Source: Streptomyces hundungensis
GTDB taxonomy: Bacteria > Actinomycetota > Actinomycetes > Streptomycetales > Streptomycetaceae
NCBI RefSeq assembly: GCF_003627815.1
Contig: NZ_CP032698.1
Span: 5,580,001-5,644,000 of the forward strand
Length of the DNA stretch: 64,000 nt
Reading direction: 5' to 3'
Within the stretch, counting starts at the first letter, position 1. Each line of letters opens with the position of its first letter. Shown piece by piece: positions 45,159-53,394 of the stretch. The position numbers and the translations under genes were made by a program. The notes below the pieces were generated by a model. That model was not told the DNA's origin. It did no database searches and saw only the letters and a list, made by a program, of their open reading frames with translations.

Positions 45159-47159
45159 ATGACGCTGGCCCGGCTCGCCGCCCGGCACGGCGTGGCCATG
45201 TCGTACTCCCCGTCGCCGGGCCTCACCGTCACCGTGCCCGAGGCCACGGTGGTCGCCGTCCTCGCGGCGCTCGGCGTCGACGCCTCGACGCCCGCCGCGG
45301 TGCACCGGGCCCTGGCCGACGCCGAGGCCGCCGACCTGACCCGGCTGCTGCCCCCCACTCTGGTACGCCGCGGCGACGGAACGGTGCCGGGCCTCGGCGA
45401 CGAGCTGACGGTCATCGGAACGCCGGTGGCCCAACTCCCGCTGGGCGTCCACCAGTTGGACGTACGCCACCGGGACGGCCGCACCGCGACCGCGACGCTG
45501 ATCGTCGCGCCCCCGGCCGTGCCGGGGCCCCCCGGCCGCACCCACGGCTTCCTCGTCCAGCTCTACTCGCTGCTGTCCACCCGCTCCTGGGGCATGGGCG
45601 ACCTCGGGGACCTCGCCGAACTCGCCGCCTGGTCAGGCCGCACCCTCGGCTCCGGATTCGTGCAGGTCAACCCGTTGCACGCGGCGGTGCCCGGAGCGCC
45701 GACCGACCCGTCGCCCTACCGGCCGTCCTCGCGCCGCTTCCCGGACCCCGTCCATCTGCGCGTCGAGAACATCCCCGAGTACGCCCACGTCACCGAGCGC
45801 GCCGCACTCGACGAGCTGACCGAACGCGCCGCGGGACTGCGCCAACGGGTGCTGTCCAAGGGCGAGTTGATCGACCGGGATGCCGTGTGGGAGGTCAAGC
45901 GCGAGGCCCTCGAACTCGTGCACCGGGTGCCGCTCGGGCCCGGCCGCCGCGCCGCCTACTGCGACTTCCTCGCCGAGCAGGGCCAGGCCCTGGAGGACCA
46001 CGCCACCTGGTGCGCGCTCGTCGAGCGGTACGGGCCGCACTGGCGGCGCTGGCCCGAGGGGCTGCGCGATCCCCGGTCCGCCGCCACCTCCCGCGCCCGG
46101 CGCGAACTCATCGACCGCGTCACCTTCCACTCCTGGCTCGCCTGGCTGACCGACACCCAGCTCGCCGCGGCCCAGCGCGCCGCCCGCGAGGCCGGCATGC
46201 CGGTCGGCGTCGTCCACGACCTCGCGGTCGGCGTCCACCCCGAGGGCGCCGACGCCTGGGCGCAGCAGGACGCGTTCGCACCCGGCATGTCCATCGGGGC
46301 GCCCCCCGACGCCTTCAACGCGCACGGCCAGGACTGGGGCCTGCCGCCCTGGCGCCCCGACGTGCTCGCCGCCCGCGGCTACGCCCCCTACCGGGACCTG
46401 CTCCAGGGCCTGCTGCGCCATGCGGGCGCCCTGCGCATCGACCATGTGATGGGCCTGTTCCGGCTGTGGTGGGTGCCCGAGGGGCATCCGCCCACCGACG
46501 GCACGTACGTCCACTACGACGCCGAGGCGATGCTCGCCGTCCTCGCCCTGGAGGCGCACCGGGCGGGCGCCGTCGTAATAGGGGAGGACCTCGGCACGGT
46601 CGAGCCCGGCGTGCGCGAGGCCCTCGCAGCGCGGGAGGTGCTCGGCACCTCGGTCCTCTGGTTCGAACGCGACTGGGCCGGCGACGGGCGTCCGCTCGCC
46701 CCCGAGGCCTGGCGGTCCGGCTGTCTGGCCACCGCCACCACCCACGACCTGCCCTCCACCGCGGCCCGCCTCACCGGCGAACACGTCCAGCTCCGCCACC
46801 GCCTCGGGCTGCTCACCGGCCCGCTCGCCCAGGAGCAGGGCGCGGCCCGCGCGGAGGTCACCGAGTGGCTCGGCCACCTCGAACGCCTCGGCCTGCTCCC
46901 GGACGCCCCCGGCGACGAGGAGGCCGAGATCCGCGCCGTCCACCGCTTCCTGCTGCGCACCCCGGCGCGCATGGTCGGGGTGTGGCTGCCCGACGCGGTC
47001 GGCGACCGCCGGCCGCAGAACCTCCCCGGCACCTGGGACCAGTACCCCAACTGGCGCCTGCCGGTGGCCGGGCCCGACGCGGGGCCCCTCACCCTGGAGG
47101 CGATCGTGGCCTCGCCCCGGCTGCATGCGCTGATGCGGGTGTTCGCGGGGGAGCCCTGA
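45159..47159 (+). CDS. malQ: 4-alpha-glucanotransferase (amylomaltase)
   Basis: This 666-residue GH77 enzyme transfers alpha-1,4-glucan segments in maltodextrin and glycogen metabolism. The catalytic residues are visible: nucleophile Asp in RIDHVMGLFR, acid/base Glu in VIGEDLGTV and the third carboxylate in THDLPSTAARL. The N-terminal about 120 residues form the extra beta domain found in actinobacterial and E. coli-type MalQ. The length fits the family. The ATG at 45159 directly follows the small repeat gene. Confidence 0.95.
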   Translation: MTLARLAARHGVAMSYSPSPGLTVTVPEATVVAVLAALGVDASTPAAVHRALADAEAADLTRLLPPTLVRRGDGTVPGLGDELTVIGTPVAQLPLGVHQLDVRHRDGRTATATLIVAPPAVPGPPGRTHGFLVQLYSLLSTRSWGMGDLGDLAELAAWSGRTLGSGFVQVNPLHAAVPGAPTDPSPYRPSSRRFPDPVHLRVENIPEYAHVTERAALDELTERAAGLRQRVLSKGELIDRDAVWEVKREALELVHRVPLGPGRRAAYCDFLAEQGQALEDHATWCALVERYGPHWRRWPEGLRDPRSAATSRARRELIDRVTFHSWLAWLTDTQLAAAQRAAREAGMPVGVVHDLAVGVHPEGADAWAQQDAFAPGMSIGAPPDAFNAHGQDWGLPPWRPDVLAARGYAPYRDLLQGLLRHAGALRIDHVMGLFRLWWVPEGHPPTDGTYVHYDAEAMLAVLALEAHRAGAVVIGEDLGTVEPGVREALAAREVLGTSVLWFERDWAGDGRPLAPEAWRSGCLATATTHDLPSTAARLTGEHVQLRHRLGLLTGPLAQEQGAARAEVTEWLGHLERLGLLPDAPGDEEAEIRAVHRFLLRTPARMVGVWLPDAVGDRRPQNLPGTWDQYPNWRLPVAGPDAGPLTLEAIVASPRLHALMRVFAGEP

Positions 47160-47237
47160 GGGGGGCGCCGGTGGGGGCGGGGCCCGTACGGCACCCCCGG
47201 GCGCGCGGGCCGCGCGGGCGTTCGCTACGTTTGCACC

Positions 47238-47477
47238 GTGGACAAGAAGAACGCCCTGCGCGCCGGCGCCGTAGCAGCCGGTACGACGCTGATGATGCTG
47301 CTCATGTCGTCCCCGGCGCTTGCGCTTACGCGCGATGACGGTGATGACCCGGGGGCCGGTCTGAGCGTGATCGACACGATCGGTCTGTTCGTGGTCGCGC
47401 CGATCGCCCTGTTCGCGATCATTGCCGGCCTGGTCATGGTCCTGGACAAGTCCCGAAAGCCCGCCCCCAAGGCGTAG
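47238..47477 (+). CDS. Small membrane protein
   Basis: This 79-residue protein has a cleavable-looking signal segment (AVAAGTTLMMLLMSSPALA), a short acidic loop (TRDDGDDPGAG), one membrane helix (IGLFVVAPIALFAIIAGLVMVL) and a basic tail (DKSRKPAPKA). It starts with GTG. The pattern is conserved in appearance among Streptomyces but no function is recognised. Confidence 0.75.
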   Translation: MDKKNALRAGAVAAGTTLMMLLMSSPALALTRDDGDDPGAGLSVIDTIGLFVVAPIALFAIIAGLVMVLDKSRKPAPKA

Positions 47478-47493
47478 CCCGCCCGGCCCCCAA

Positions 47494-47524
47494 CCCGTTC
47501 CGCGCCCCCGGTAAGCGGAACGGG
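47494..47524 (+). terminator. Hairpin terminator of the small membrane protein gene
   Basis: Perfect 10-bp arms CCCGTTCCGC and GCGGAACGGG enclose an 11-nt loop, 17 bp after the stop codon. Confidence 0.75.
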
Positions 47525-47536
47525 CGTCGGCGTTTT

Positions 47537-47643
47537 CCCACCCACCCGCCCGTGACGGGCATTGAAGGGTTCGGCCCCTGGGGCTCCGCCCCAGACCCCG
47601 TTCGCGCCTTAAGGGCGCTCGTCCTCAATCGCCGGACGGGCTG
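47537..47643 (-). repeat. 107-bp composite repeat, left (inverted) copy
   Basis: The reverse complement matches 53246-53352 with three differences in 107 bp. It contains the sub-motifs GTCCGGCGATTGAGGACGAG and GTCTGGGGCGGAGCCCCAGG, the latter itself a palindrome. With the mirror-image copy it brackets the MarR-MFS-EamA-EamA-LysR module. Confidence 0.88.
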
Positions 47644-47670
47644 TAGGTGCTGGCCAGCGCCGAGCATTTA

Positions 47671-47860
47671 AGGGGCGCGGGGAACTGCGCGCCCAGCCAC
47701 GCACGACCCGCAGCCGAAAACGGGTCTTGGGGGCGCGGGGAACTGCGCGAGAAGCGGGCACGGTCCGCACGTGACCGGGCTTTTAGGGGCGCGGGGAACT
47801 GCGCGAGAAGCGGGCACGGTCCGCAGGTGCGAGCGGGTTTAGGGGCGCGGGGAACTGCGC
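47671..47860 (-). repeat. Array of four 57-bp repeats (inverted orientation)
   Basis: The core AGGGGCGCGGGGAACTGCGC, the reverse complement of the core at 16341 and 52912, occurs at 47671, 47729, 47785 and 47841, a period of 56-58 bp. It lies between convergent gene ends. Confidence 0.85.
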
Positions 47861-47895
47861 GACCAGCCCCGCGCGGCGCGCAGGCGGAAGGGGCG

Positions 47896-48435
47896 TCAAA
47901 GCGCGGCCAGCAACTTTCTCAGCAGGGTGGAGAGTTGGGTCGACTCCGGCTCCGTCAGGCCCGCCCGCAGCACCTCCGCCTGCACCGCCAACCCCGCCGC
48001 CGCGGACTCGTCCACCAACCGCAACCCCCGCTCCGTCAGCGTCACCCGAAGCCCCCGCCGATCCGTGGGGTCGGGGCTGCGGGCCAACAGCCCGGCCCGC
48101 TCCAGCTTGTCGAGGCGTCCCGTCATGCCCCCCGTCGTGAGCATCAGCGTCGCCGAGAGCTGCCGGGGCGACAGCGTGTACGGCTCGCCCGAGCGCCGTA
48201 GCGTCGCGATGACGTCGAACTCGCCGCGCCCGATGCCGAACCGCGCGTACTCCTTCTCCATCCGGTCGCCCATCGCCCGCGCGATGCGGTAGATCCGTCC
48301 GAACACGGCCATCGGCAGCGTTTCGAGGTCCGGGCGGACCGCCGCCCACTGCGCGGTGATCGCGTCCACGGCGTCCGAGGAGACCTCGGCCGGCGGGGGC
48401 GTCGGGGGCACGGGAGTGCTCTGGGGCGGATTCAT
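47896..48435 (-). CDS. MarR-family transcriptional regulator
   Basis: This 179-residue regulator has a winged helix: RGEFDVIATLRRSGEPYTLSPRQLSATLMLTTGGMTGRLDKLERAGL, then the wing RSPDPTDRRGLRVTLTERG with the conserved DxRG. ATG 48435 is preferred over the upstream in-frame codon. It is divergent from an MFS transporter gene. A 26-bp palindrome between them is its probable binding site, so it should repress both itself and the pump until a ligand binds. Confidence 0.88.
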   Translation of the reverse strand: MNPPQSTPVPPTPPPAEVSSDAVDAITAQWAAVRPDLETLPMAVFGRIYRIARAMGDRMEKEYARFGIGRGEFDVIATLRRSGEPYTLSPRQLSATLMLTTGGMTGRLDKLERAGLLARSPDPTDRRGLRVTLTERGLRLVDESAAAGLAVQAEVLRAGLTEPESTQLSTLLRKLLAAL

Positions 48436-48487
48436 GGGTTCCAGTATCCGAGCGGGGTCGGTCGGGCGCAAGAAAGTTGCTTGACGG

Positions 48488-48513
48488 AAAGTAGCTTAGA
48501 GGTAAGCTACTTT
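48488..48513. promoter_or_regulatory. MarR operator between marR-type gene and MFS gene
   Basis: AAAGTAGCTTA-GAGG-TAAGCTACTTT has perfect 11-bp arms and a 4-bp centre, an AT-rich site in the middle of the divergent promoter region. Confidence 0.8.
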
Positions 48514-48564
48514 GCGCCAAGCGAAAGGCCCGCGCCACCACCACCGCCTCGCCCCGGAGTCCCC

Positions 48565-49854
48565 ATGCGCACGTTCCGCAGCCGCACCCGTACCCGCACC
48601 CCGCGCATACCCGGAGAACGCCGCATGCTCGTCGCCATGGCGGTCGACGCGACCGGCTCGGGGATGTACGTGCCGTTCAGCCTGGTCTTCTTCCACCACG
48701 TCACCGGACTCTCGTTCGCCACCGTGGGCCTGGTCCTCACCGTCGTCGGCCTGCTCGGGCTCGGCGCGCTACCGATCGCGGGGGCGGCCGTCGACCGGTA
48801 CGGGGCCCAGCGCGTCCAGCTCCTGTTGTACGGGGTGCGCGGCACGGGCTTCCTGCTCTACCCCTTCGCCCACTCACTGCCCGCCTTCGCCGTCGTCGCG
48901 CTCGCCACCGCCTTCGGCGAGCGGGCCTTCCCCGCCGTGCAGCAGTCCCTGATCGGCGAGGTCGCCCAGGGCGCGGACGGCGACCGGCTCCAGGCCTCCT
49001 CGCGCGCCCTGCGCAACGGCGGCCTCGGCGCGGGCTCGCTGCTCGCCTCGCTCATCGTCGGGTTCGGCGGGAACGCCGGGTTCACCGCGGCGGCCTGGCT
49101 CAACGCGGCCAGCTTCGTGCTCGCCGCCCTCCTGATGCGGGGCGTCAAGGCCGAACGGCGGGCCCCCGTCGCGGCCGAGGTCCTCCCGTCCGCCGGCTAC
49201 CGCCAGGTCTTCGCCGACCGGCCCTTCCTCGGACTCACCGCCGCCAACTTCCTCAACTCCCTTGGCTACGCCGCGCTTTCGGTGCTCTTCCCGCTGTACA
49301 TCACCACCTGGCTGCGCGGACCCCAGGCCCTCACCGGCATCGCGTTCACGCTCAACACCGTGATGTGCGCGGCCGGCGGGGTCGTGGTCGCCGCCCGGGT
49401 CCGCTCCCGCGGCGCCCGCCGCACCCGCTCCGCAGCCCTCGGCTCGGTCCTCTTCGCCGCCGCGTTCGCCGCACAGATCGTGCTCGGTACGTTCCGGCCC
49501 GGCTCGGGGCTCGTGCTCGCCGGGGCGCTGCTGCTCATCGTCGCGCTCTACACCCTGGGCGAACTCGTCCACAGCCCGTCGGCGGGCGCGCTGTCCGTCG
49601 CCGCCGCGCCCGAGGCGCTGCGCGGGCGCTACCTCGCGGCGTACCAGCTCTCCTGGTCGCTGTCCGCGGCCCTCGCACCCTCGCTCTTCACCGCCCTGAT
49701 GGCGGTCGACGGCCGGCTGCCCTGGGGGGTGCTGGTCGTCACCTCACTGGTGGCGGCGGCGATCGTGGTGCGCCTGGAGCGGGTGCTGCCGGGCGGTGCG
49801 GTGCGGGTCATTCCCGCCGGGAGGGGGGTGCGGGTCGCTGTCGCCACCGGCTGA
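48565..49854 (+). CDS. MFS transporter controlled by the adjacent MarR regulator
   Basis: This 429-residue protein has about 12 predicted helices in two halves. The loop DRYGAQRVQ between helices 2 and 3 corresponds to MFS motif A. ATG 48565 has CGGAG upstream, and the first 20 residues are Arg/Thr-rich and cytosolic. Divergent MarR control suggests efflux of a small toxic or phenolic compound. Confidence 0.87.
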   Translation: MRTFRSRTRTRTPRIPGERRMLVAMAVDATGSGMYVPFSLVFFHHVTGLSFATVGLVLTVVGLLGLGALPIAGAAVDRYGAQRVQLLLYGVRGTGFLLYPFAHSLPAFAVVALATAFGERAFPAVQQSLIGEVAQGADGDRLQASSRALRNGGLGAGSLLASLIVGFGGNAGFTAAAWLNAASFVLAALLMRGVKAERRAPVAAEVLPSAGYRQVFADRPFLGLTAANFLNSLGYAALSVLFPLYITTWLRGPQALTGIAFTLNTVMCAAGGVVVAARVRSRGARRTRSAALGSVLFAAAFAAQIVLGTFRPGSGLVLAGALLLIVALYTLGELVHSPSAGALSVAAAPEALRGRYLAAYQLSWSLSAALAPSLFTALMAVDGRLPWGVLVVTSLVAAAIVVRLERVLPGGAVRVIPAGRGVRVAVATG

Positions 49855-49896
49855 ATCCCTCCCCCTCCAGACCCACCCCGGACAGGAACCCACGCC

Positions 49897-50859
49897 ATGA
49901 ACAAGAACCGTCTCGTCACCGTCACCCTCACCGCCCTCGCACCCATGTCGTGGGGCTCCACCTACTACGTCACCACCCAATTCCTCCCCGCCGACCGGCC
50001 GTTGTTCACCGGCATGATGCGGGCGCTGCCCGCCGGCCTTGCGCTGCTCGCGCTCACCAGACGGCTCCCTCGCGGGGAGTGGTGGTGGAAGGCGGTGGTG
50101 CTGGGCGCGCTCAACATCGGCGCGTTCTTCCCGCTGTTGTTCCTCTCCGCCTACCGGCTGCCCGGCGGCATGGCCGCGGTGATCGGCTCGGTGGGCCCGC
50201 TCTGGGTGGCGGGCCTCGCCGCCCTGTTCCTGGGAGAGAAGCCCACCCTGCGGACCCTGCTCACCGGCATCGCCGCCGCGCTCGGGGTCAGCCTCGTGGT
50301 CCTCAAGGCGGCCGGGGCCTTCGACACGATCGGCGTCGTCGCCGCGCTCGGCTCCTCGGCCTCGATGTCCGCCGGAACCGTGTTCACCAAGCGCTGGGGA
50401 CGCCCCGAGGGGACGGGCCCGCTGGTCATGACCGGCTGGCAGCTCACCGCGGGCGGACTCCTCATCGCGCCGATCGCCTTCTTCGTGGAGGGCGCGCCGC
50501 CGGCGCTCGACGGACGCAACATCGCAGGCTACGTCTACCTCGCCCTGGTGAACACGGCGGTCGCGTACTGGCTCTGGTTCCGCGGCATCGGCCGCATGAC
50601 CGCGACCTCGGTCACCTTCCTCGGCCCGCTCTCGCCGCTCACGGCCGCGGTGATCGGCTGGGCGGCGCTCGGCCAGGCCCTCGCTCCCGTACAGCTCCTC
50701 GGCATGGCGATCGCCTTCGGCGCCACGCTGGCCGGGCAGGCCGCCCCGAAGCCGTTGCGGGCGGCGACGGCGCCGGGGACCAGGGAGCCCGCGGCTCCGG
50801 AGGCGCCGGAGATCCCAGCCGCCCCGAAGAAGCCCTCAGGCCTGGCCAAGTCCCTCTGA
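49897..50859 (+). CDS. EamA/DMT family transporter (first)
   Basis: This 320-residue protein has ten predicted helices and the two EamA repeats (WGSTYYVTTQFLPADRP in the first, GTVFTKRWGRPEG at the start of the second). The C-terminal 40 residues are a Pro/Ala-rich cytosolic tail. It is 42 bp after the MFS gene and probably co-transcribed. DMT proteins export amino acids or other metabolites; the substrate is unknown. Confidence 0.88.
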   Translation: MNKNRLVTVTLTALAPMSWGSTYYVTTQFLPADRPLFTGMMRALPAGLALLALTRRLPRGEWWWKAVVLGALNIGAFFPLLFLSAYRLPGGMAAVIGSVGPLWVAGLAALFLGEKPTLRTLLTGIAAALGVSLVVLKAAGAFDTIGVVAALGSSASMSAGTVFTKRWGRPEGTGPLVMTGWQLTAGGLLIAPIAFFVEGAPPALDGRNIAGYVYLALVNTAVAYWLWFRGIGRMTATSVTFLGPLSPLTAAVIGWAALGQALAPVQLLGMAIAFGATLAGQAAPKPLRAATAPGTREPAAPEAPEIPAAPKKPSGLAKSL

Positions 50860-50996
50860 AGTCCCTCTGATCCCTCACTCTTCATAAATTCTGAACGGAC
50901 TAGACAAAAACATTCGATGGACGCGATGAGTGGCACGGTGCGACGGTAGGGCGACACCCCGCCCCTCCGCCCCCGCCGCACCGAAACGGAGTCATC

Positions 50997-51920
50997 GTGA
51001 CCGTCCTGGACCGAGTCCGCAGCACACCGCGCGCCGCCGCAGTCGAGAAGGTGGGCGGGGCCTCCGGGCTCGGGCTCGTCTTCGCGGCCGTCGCGACGGT
51101 CGTCTGGTCCGGGAGCTTCGTCGCCTCCCGGGCCCTGCACGACTCGGTGCCGCCCGTCCAGGCCGCCTTCTGGCGCTGGCTGATCGCCATCGCCGCGGTC
51201 GCCCCCTTCGCGCTCCGCGAGGCCTGGCGCCAACGCGCCCTGATCCGGCGCCACTTGGGCTATCTGACGCTCGCCTCTCTGCTCGGCATCACCGTGTACA
51301 ACACCCTCGTCAACCAGGCCGGGACGTCCACCTCGGCGGGCAACATGGGCATGATCATGGCCGCCTCGCCGGTTCTGATGGCCGTCCACGAACGCCTCAC
51401 CGGAGGCCGGCTCGGCGCCCGACGCACCGTCGGCCTGCTCGTCGCCGTGACGGGGGTGCTGCTGCTGGTCAGCGGCGGATCGCTCACTCTCGACCTGGCC
51501 GCAGGAGATGTGTGGATGGTCGCGGCGGCCCTGAGCTTCGCCTCGTACAGCGTGCTGCTGCGGCGTCGGCCGGCCCAACTCGGGCCGCTCGCCTTCCTGT
51601 TCGCCACCTTTGTGCTCGGCGCGCTCATGCTGGCTCCGGCGTACGGTGTCAGCCTGGCGACCCAGGGCGGCTTCGCGGCGACGCCCGCGACCGTCGGGCC
51701 GCTCCTCTACGTCGGGGTGCTCTCCTCGGCCCTCGCCTTCTTCGCCTGGAACAAGGCGATCTCCCTGATCGGCGCCGCCCGCGCCGGGGTCGTCTACTAC
51801 CTCCAGCCGGTCTGTGTGGCCCTGCTCTCCTACCCGCTGCTCGGCGAGACGACGGGCCCGGCCCAACTGCTGTGCATGGCGCTCATCCTCGGCGGGGTCG
51901 TACTCGGATCCCGCAGGTGA
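50997..51920 (+). CDS. EamA/DMT family transporter (second)
   Basis: This 307-residue ten-helix exporter has EamA repeats (ATVVWSGSFVASRALHDSVPP; AALSFASYSVLLRR) and the typical end SYPLLGETTGPAQLL. GTG 50997 lies 137 bp after the previous transporter, leaving room for its own promoter. That gap contains AAAACATTCGATGGACG, which is shared with the allantoicase leader. The LysR gene follows at once and is the likely regulator. Confidence 0.88.
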   Translation: MTVLDRVRSTPRAAAVEKVGGASGLGLVFAAVATVVWSGSFVASRALHDSVPPVQAAFWRWLIAIAAVAPFALREAWRQRALIRRHLGYLTLASLLGITVYNTLVNQAGTSTSAGNMGMIMAASPVLMAVHERLTGGRLGARRTVGLLVAVTGVLLLVSGGSLTLDLAAGDVWMVAAALSFASYSVLLRRRPAQLGPLAFLFATFVLGALMLAPAYGVSLATQGGFAATPATVGPLLYVGVLSSALAFFAWNKAISLIGAARAGVVYYLQPVCVALLSYPLLGETTGPAQLLCMALILGGVVLGSRR

Positions 51921-51942
51921 ACCGCCCCGCGAAGGCGCCGGT

Positions 51943-52863
51943 ATGTTGCGTCCCATGAGCGAGTGGGACATCAAGAAGCTGCACATCCTGCGGACCCTGC
52001 GCGAGCAGGGCACCGTGACCGCGACCGCCGAGGTACTCCTGATGACGCCGTCGGCGGTCTCGCAGCAGCTGTCCAACCTCGCCAAACAGCTCGGTGTGAC
52101 CCTGCTGGAAGCGCACGGCCGACGCGTCCGCCTCACCGACGCCGCCCACCTGGTGCTGCGCCACGCCGAGGTCGTCTTCGCCCAACTGGAGCGTGCGGAC
52201 GCCGAGTTGGCGGGCTATCTGCAAGGGGAGGCGGGTGAGGTGCGGATCGGGGCGTTCTCCACCGCCGTGCCCGCGCTTGTCGTGCCGGCCGTACGGGCGC
52301 TGCGCGACAGCCATCCGGCGCTTCAGGTACGGGTGCGGGAGGCCGAGGCGGCCGAGGCGTTCGAGCTGCTCTCGGCCGGGTCGGTGGACCTCGCCCTGTC
52401 GCTCGCGGCCCACGCGCCGAGCGCCCGCGACCCCAAGTTCGCACTCCTTCCGCTGCTCGCCGACCCCCTCGACGTGGCCCTGCCCACCGGTCACCCGCTC
52501 GCCGCGGAGCCCGGCCTGCGCCTCGCCGACCTGGCCCACGAACCGTGGATCTTCGGCGGCAGCGGTCCCTGGTCGGAGATCACCACGGCGGCCTGCGAGG
52601 CGGCCGGCTTCGTCCCCGAACAGGCCCACAGCGCGGCCGGCTGGACCGCGATCCTGTCCATGGTGGAGGCGGGGATGGGGGTGGCCCTGGTCCCCCGGAT
52701 GGCGGCGGCCGACCGCCGTGCGGGGGTGACGACGCGGATACTCAGCGCGGATCAGCCTCGGCGGCATGTGGTGGCGGCGGTTCGGCGGGGGGCGGAGGGG
52801 GGGCCGGCGGTGGGGCGTGTGCTGGGTGCGCTTCGGGAGGTTGCGGGTGGGCGCCCCGCGTAG
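51943..52863 (+). CDS. LysR-family transcriptional regulator
   Basis: This protein of about 306 residues has an N-terminal winged helix (DIKKLHILRTLREQGTVTATAEVLLMTPSAVSQQLSNLAKQ) and a periplasmic-binding-like effector domain (VRIGAFSTAVPALVVPAVRAL, ILSMVEAGMGVALVPRM). ATG 51943 has GAAGG at -8. ATG 51955 (MSEWDIKK) lacks a ribosome site but is where the family usually begins. It follows the second EamA gene in the same orientation and probably controls it. Confidence 0.87.
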   Translation: MLRPMSEWDIKKLHILRTLREQGTVTATAEVLLMTPSAVSQQLSNLAKQLGVTLLEAHGRRVRLTDAAHLVLRHAEVVFAQLERADAELAGYLQGEAGEVRIGAFSTAVPALVVPAVRALRDSHPALQVRVREAEAAEAFELLSAGSVDLALSLAAHAPSARDPKFALLPLLADPLDVALPTGHPLAAEPGLRLADLAHEPWIFGGSGPWSEITTAACEAAGFVPEQAHSAAGWTAILSMVEAGMGVALVPRMAAADRRAGVTTRILSADQPRRHVVAAVRRGAEGGPAVGRVLGALREVAGGRPA

Positions 52864-52911
52864 CGCGTCCGCGGGGGTGGGCGCGGCTTGGGCCCGGGCC
52901 CACCCCGGTTT

Positions 52912-53213
52912 GCGCAGTTCCCCGCGCCCCTTAAACCCGCTTGCTCCTGCGGGCCGTGCCCGCGTCTCGCGCAGTTCCCCGCGCCCCTGAAACCCCCGGT
53001 CGTGTGCGGGCCGTGCCCGCGTCTCGCGCAGTTCCCCGCGCCCCTGAAACCCCCGGTCGTGTGCGGACCGTGCCCGCGTCTCGCGCAGTTCCCCGCGCCC
53101 CCAAACCCGTTTTCGTCTGCGGGCCGCGGGTGGCTGGTCGCGCCGTTCCCCGCGCCCCTGGCAGAACCGGTGCGGGCCCGGACGGGGCAGGTCGCGCAGT
53201 GCCTCGCGCCCCT
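52912..53213 (+). repeat. Array of six 57-bp repeats
   Basis: The core GCGCAGTTCCCCGCGCCCC starts at 52912, 52969, 53026, 53083, 53140 and 53194. The first five intervals are exactly 57 bp or nearly so, and the spacers are also similar (GTGTGCGGGCCGTGCCCGCG). Last copies are more divergent. Confidence 0.88.
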
Positions 53214-53245
53214 AGCTACTCGGTGCGGGCCCGCATCGGCCACCT

Positions 53246-53352
53246 CAGCCTGTCCGGCGTTTGAGGACGAGCGCCCTTTAGGCGCGAACGGGGTCTGGGG
53301 CGGAGCCCCAGGGGCCGAACCCTTCAATGCCCGTCACGGGCGGGTGGGTGGG
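53246..53352 (+). repeat. 107-bp composite repeat, right copy
   Basis: The mirror copy of 47537-47643 with three differences. It lies on the outer side of the array, as on the left, so the two flanks of the transporter module are arranged as a mirror image. Confidence 0.88.
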
Positions 53353-53394
53353 TCAATGTGCTCGGGGTCTGGGGCGGAGCCCCAGGGGGTTGGC

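Larger units (their letters stand above)
47478..47895. other. Repeat-filled gap between two convergent genes
   Basis: This stretch of about 420 bp has no gene. It contains the terminator hairpin at 47494-47524, the 107-bp composite repeat at 47537-47643 and four units of the 57-bp array at 47671-47860, then the end of the MarR gene. Confidence 0.8.
52864..53394. other. Repeat-filled gap between LysR and aldo/keto reductase genes
   Basis: This stretch of about 530 bp has no gene. It holds six units of the 57-bp array (52912-53213) followed by the 107-bp composite repeat (53246-53352) and a second GTCTGGGGCGGAGCCCCAGG motif at about 53369. Both flanking genes end here. Confidence 0.8.
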
